Shown in pieces: positions 59,462-64,000 of a stretch of 64,000 bases of DNA (position 1 is its first letter; every line of letters begins with the position of its first letter). The position numbers and the translations under genes were made by a program. Below the pieces are notes generated by a model, which ran no database searches, was not told the origin of the DNA, and saw only the letters and a list, made by a program, of their open reading frames with translations. Source of the DNA: Datnioides undecimradiatus (lineage: Eukaryota > Chordata > Actinopteri > Lobotiformes > Datnioididae); assembly GCA_008933995.1 (NCBI GenBank), contig WARS01000013.1:5680329-5744328 (forward strand). Reading direction: 5' to 3'.

Positions 59462-60187
59462 CAGGCATGTCCAAAGTCTGGCCCGGGGGCCAATTGCGGC
59501 CTGTGGTCAAATTTCTACTAAACTAATAAACTAACTAATAAACTGCGTGAGGACAAGACTAAGTGACTCTCACCTGCATGACATCTTATGCATCAAAACC
59601 ACTGCCTTTGAGCCAGACCTGGCCTTTGTCCTGCAGTCCAGATCTCAGTATGACCCTTCGCATTAGTGCAGGCAAGTTATTTAGTTTAGTCATCTGAGAT
59701 AAATAAATTTTAAAATCTCAGTGAATTAATTTTGTTTTGTGATGATCAAAACCACAGTTAAAATGTATGCAGACTCATGGCCCTCAATGTTTTGCACCTC
59801 TGAATAAGATAACTGTTTTATTTTTATTCATATATTTTGAATTTAAAAGTTTACATTGAGCATTTAATTGCCAATAATATGTGATGTTTCAAATGAACCT
59901 AAGATATGTTTAAGCTTCTTGGAAGTTTTTTTTTCTCAGTCAGCTTTTTTTTTTCATTTTATGTGACCTTCAAATATGAAAGGCAGAGTGAAACTGACAA
60001 AACCTGTTTAGATTTCTTTGTGTTCCATGTGAAGAAATTAAAAGTATATTTGTGATAAAATAGTCATTAAATAGTTCATTTGTATTTAATGTAAATGGTT
60101 CAAAGAATGTCAGGCAGAATGGTCAGCCCTCACACATTTTCACCTCACCAAATCTGGTCCTCTTTGAAAAAACTTTGTACACCACTG
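59462..60187. mobile_element. hAT-like nonautonomous element (probable)
   Basis: The left end CAGGCATGTCCAAAGT and inverted right end CAGTGGTGTACAAAGT match at 12 of 16 positions. Both have the CAG-G-TGT-CAAA-T form of hAT-Charlie ends. The left GC-rich GGCCCGGGGGCCAATTGCGG is typical of fish copies. No transposase remains. Flanking 8-bp duplications are not clear, so the copy is old. Confidence 0.55.
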
Positions 60188-60189
60188 TC

Positions 60190-62550
60190 ATAAAGACACA
60201 CCACCAAGAATTTTACCAGAAAGTTTTTGCTGTAATTATTTAATTTTAGAACCACTACACAGAGGTGGGTTTAAAGATATTTCAGTGTAGCCTTTTATGA
60301 AGCACTTTAGAACATATATTGTGTAAAGACTAGTTCAACATATTTCATAAGGAAAAAATAAAAATAAAATTTGCTTTGTTCATTCAACTCCTGCACTCAC
60401 ATTTGCCCATATAAATTACACCCTAGTCTTTTTTGAATTTAGATCTCCCAGTTGATGTGTATTGCCCTCCTCGTGTCACGATTGATTAACTGGACATTTT
60501 TATTTTAATCACCCATGGGTATAGATACCCTACTGTATTCAGAGTTGAGCAGAAACCATCAATTAATCTGTCACTTTCAAAACAGGTCCTTTGTGTACAA
60601 AAGGGTCCAGTGGCCTACCATAACACACCCCCAAGGTGCACACACAAATCCCTGTGCACTTTAGTGAGTTTACCGTCTACAAGCCTAGTATTCAATAAAG
60701 TGTGTTGTTGTTCCAGAGAGATACAGGGGCTCCCCTGGCACCCCACCCAAATTGCCTCCTTTGGTTTATAGTGGGTTGCTCCTCTCCTTTCAGCCTGTAT
60801 GGAGCCTGTATGATTAATGGTTTACCACTATAAATGTAGGTCACCAATGACAGTGTTATTGTAACCTTATGTGAATAAATTGCCATATTATTTATTCATT
60901 TAAGGAAAATGAGTTGTCTGTTGGGAATATTGACCATGTGCGTAGCAGACCAATCATTTAATGGTCAGGTTGTCATAACGGCTCTATAAGTAGTGTTTTA
61001 TAATGCCATACTTTATAGTAAGGTAAAAATATGCAATAGTTTGTCTTGTCTGTGAATGACTTCCTTGTCTGCAAATCATTCATCTCACTCTTCATCTGGT
61101 GTTTTTTAAAATGAGTTCTCGCTCACCAAGAATAAATGAATTATTGTACATCCATTCATATTCATATTCATATTCACAGTCAACTATTTGACCTGATTTT
61201 TGTATTCTTTCCAAAACAAGTCTTTCGTCTTGAATGTTTTTTTTATTATCAGTACATACTGTAAAAGAAAAACCTTTTTGTATTTTACACTTGTATATAA
61301 CGCTTGTATATACTTGAATGTTAGTTAAAAAAAAAATAACAGAATGTTGTAAAAAATACCCTACACATTAAAACAAAGTTTAGTGATTTCTGACATCTTT
61401 GGCATTTTTCATTTTCTGACAGCTTGGTTAGCAGGACAAAAAACAAAAACCCACCAAAGTAAGTTAGATTAAAGATAAATAAGTAAGTTAGATAAATTTT
61501 ATGTTGCTTATGTTGCTCGGTTACAGCTTTGCTCCAACTTCTTATGTTATAAAAGACTTGACTATAAAAGACTCAGCCCTGAAAAATAATGGTTTCTGTT
61601 TGATAACCAATGGGAATAAACAAAAAATGGGTTAAATCTTCAAAAGGAAAAATAATGACAGTTGAAGCCTTGTGTCATATATTGAATTAGCTAACCAGTT
61701 TACATTCCAGTTTCCAAATGTCAGTCTGGTCAATGAAGTAAGAAAAAAAAAAACAGGCGTAGAGTGCAGAACGCTGTCCAGATGGTTTTCAATCACATGC
61801 CATTGAGGCTCGAGAGTCTGCTAGTTTTCATTCTGCCCAACACTAGAGCAGCTGACTTCACTGATTATGGTTTCAAACTGAGTCACAGATTATGGGGACA
61901 TTCAGTATGTGCCTTTTGTAGGATTTTTATATAATAAGCAGTGAAATTTAAAATGGCAAAACTAACAGGCAAATTTTAAACAGCTAGTATTAATCCTTCC
62001 TTGAGCTTTTATCAATAATGGGAGTCGTTGAGTTGGGTTTAATACACAGTGTTGTAGTTGCTGTGGGAACATTTCAGTCATATTCGTATTTAAATAAAAT
62101 TATTCCATTGGGTAGTGAGATCCTGCAATTAATAGTGTTTTATGAGTCTGTGAGGCCAACAGAAGACAAATTTGCATGTTTTGCTTGTACCTTCCACATC
62201 TAATATATACCTAAAGACTGTAGACACTGATGTCAATCTAGGTTTCAGTGGGCAGAACCACACCTAGCTGGTGCTGTGTTATATTGTGACACAGACAAGT
62301 AATGGAAGACAAACATTTTAGGTAGTTCACGCAAAGTGTTTTCTGTGGGAGAGAGTACAGACATGACTTTCGGCTTTGTAAAGTTTCTTTAAGGGAGGAC
62401 TTTGTAACATGGATTTAAAAAAAATCAAAGTCAATAAAAAGGTAAATAAAGATTATTATTACTATGTGCATACATCTTCTGATGCTACTGGACCATCTTC
62501 AATGATGTTCCTGGGATCACTGGGTGTTTTGGGTCTTTCACCATTGTTCA
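60190..62550. other. Intergenic, no gene recognised
   Basis: AT-rich sequence. A short ATTCAT repeat is at 61154-61178. No exon, RNA gene or clear element is supported. Confidence 0.5.
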
Positions 62551-62554
62551 CCCT

Positions 62555-63102
62555 TCTCCAGGTGAAGGCTGATCAGACCACGGCTGATCCCCCCCTCTTT
62601 TTTCCCCTTCCAGGATTTGAGGGTGGACAGGGGGCATATCTGACTTTCCCTGTGAGGGATACCTGTATCCACTGTAAGCACATCACCTTGCACACATAAG
62701 TCTGGTTTCACCACCACTACTTTGCCAGATAATTCAGTATTGTTTGACAGCGCTCTGTGTCTTGTTTATCTCTACTGTTTTTTGCTCATGCAACTCATCT
62801 GTTTTCTCCACCAGCTAGTGCTAGTGGGTGCTTAAATGAACTTGTGGGGGGAGGGGTTTGACTTTGTTCAGAAAATCATTTGTGCCTCGCTGTTGCCCTG
62901 ACCTCATGCTTCCAAGTGTTGGCGTTTCTCCTAGAGCTCGGTTCTCAAGACGTCACCCCGGTCTACACGAGCCAGCCAGCTCCCTGTCCTCTGCTGCCTA
63001 TCTTTAGCTGATTTAGTTAAGAGTAAATCTTTTTTACTAATCTTTTCCTGTGTCAGTCTTTGCTTGCTTTGGGGTCCAGCCTAAAACCAAAACATGACAG
63101 GT
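62555..63102 (+). repeat. Decayed interspersed repeat, family uncertain
   Basis: This relatively C/T-rich block (CTTTGCCAGATAATTC, CTCTGCTGCCTATC, CTGTGTCAGTCTTTGC, then GGGGTCCAGCC and ending AACATGACAG) has the wording of the 3' portion of a common fish retroposon that ends in a TGACAG-type tail. The open frame at 62409-62699 lies partly within it and has no recognisable domain. Boundaries are approximate. Confidence 0.35.
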
Positions 63103-64000
63103 GTCATTATTATTTCATATGCATACACTGCCAGCATGGTCCAGTTTTACTGTTGTGAATCAGTACACTGAGTAATGTTGCATGAACACCAGCCATACTG
63201 GAGTTGTCTGCCCATGCAGATCTGTGCATTGTTACCACGGATCCTACCCAGAGGCATAGTCAAGAAACCTCTTCATTGCATTTAGTAAGTAAACCATCAC
63301 ACTGTCAAGCAAGTAACAATAAAAACTGACAACAAGCTCAAAAACCAATTTAACAAAGTAGATCATTTGTTTTGTATGCTGAAATAACACACTGACAAAT
63401 GGTTGAGGTTTTGCATGTAACATGTAACGTTCTTTAGCGTGCTGTAATATGTATCCCTCTGAAATTCAGTTGTTTTTATCTATCAAATATCAATACTTTC
63501 ATCTTCAAGAAAGAACATTCACAAAAATGCCTTGATGATGGTTTCTTTATTTACCATTTTGACCCTATCAGCTCTACCAGGGGCTCATGTGATCCTTAAC
63601 CTCAGGCCACACAGGCCAGCAAATTATATTAAAAACTTAAAGATCAGGACTTTATTATGCCCCTCTGTGCTGTGATTTACAGAAGAGCTGTCACCTCTGG
63701 TCTTGTTTATCTTTAAAGGAAGTCTTCCTGCAAAAAGCATATCTCATTGTCCTTTCTTTAAAAATAACATATCCAACTAGTGTTACGAACGGTTACATTG
63801 TTAGGAGAAGCAAAGCATATTAGAAAGTGACTCATCACCTGGGCATTAAGGAGGAAATCCACCCTGAAGAGATATTGTTTTATAGTTTAAAGTGTCAAGA
63901 AGCCTCTCCTAAACCTTCAGAAAAGACAATGTTGGTGTCAGTCTTCAGCTGTCACATTGGTCTTCTACCAAAATAAAAGTAAAAATACCACACTGTAAAA
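63103..64000. other. Intergenic to window end, no gene recognised
   Basis: AT-rich sequence with no supported feature. Confidence 0.5.

Overview
This window reads as vertebrate, and specifically teleost fish, nuclear DNA. It has a single intron-rich protein-coding gene with GT-AG junctions, Tc1/mariner-type and hAT-type elements of fish character, long CA microsatellites and AT-rich intergenic sequence. There is no operon structure, no CRISPR array and no prokaryotic signal. The order of fish cannot be fixed from the sequence; a spiny-rayed teleost is a guess.

The main gene is slc6a1, encoding the sodium- and chloride-coupled GABA transporter GAT-1, on the + strand. Fourteen coding exons between 23167 and 33141 join in frame into a 605-residue protein with 12 predicted membrane segments and the family's C-terminal AYI. 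A TATA box at 21249 and a strong splice donor at 21667 mark a probable untranslated first exon, which would splice to 22987. A 3' UTR of about 2.5 kb ends near overlapping AATAAA signals at 35652-35661.

Left of slc6a1 (1-21.2 kb) there is no recognisable complete gene. It holds a decayed LINE on the - strand (about 2.1-3.2 kb), one exon-like block (8910-9161), a CA microsatellite and a 1,566-bp Tc1-type transposon (10827-12392). The transposon has an uninterrupted transposase, DD37E catalytic spacing, identical 27-bp terminal repeats, internal subterminal repeats and a TA duplication.

Right of slc6a1 (35.7-64 kb) is gene-poor and repeat-rich. It contains a SINE-like tail, a 468-bp nonautonomous Tc1-type element, a 705-bp element with TTAA on one side, and a tandem array of 200-bp units each carrying a tRNA-Gly(GCC) gene (two intact, one collapsed by an internal deletion, one distant relic). 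It also contains an uncharacterised repeat following the array, an unidentified exon-like block on the - strand (57998-58244), a hAT-like element and another decayed repeat. The most notable non-standard structures are the intact DD37E transposon and the tRNA-Gly array. I found no convincing new multi-gene system.
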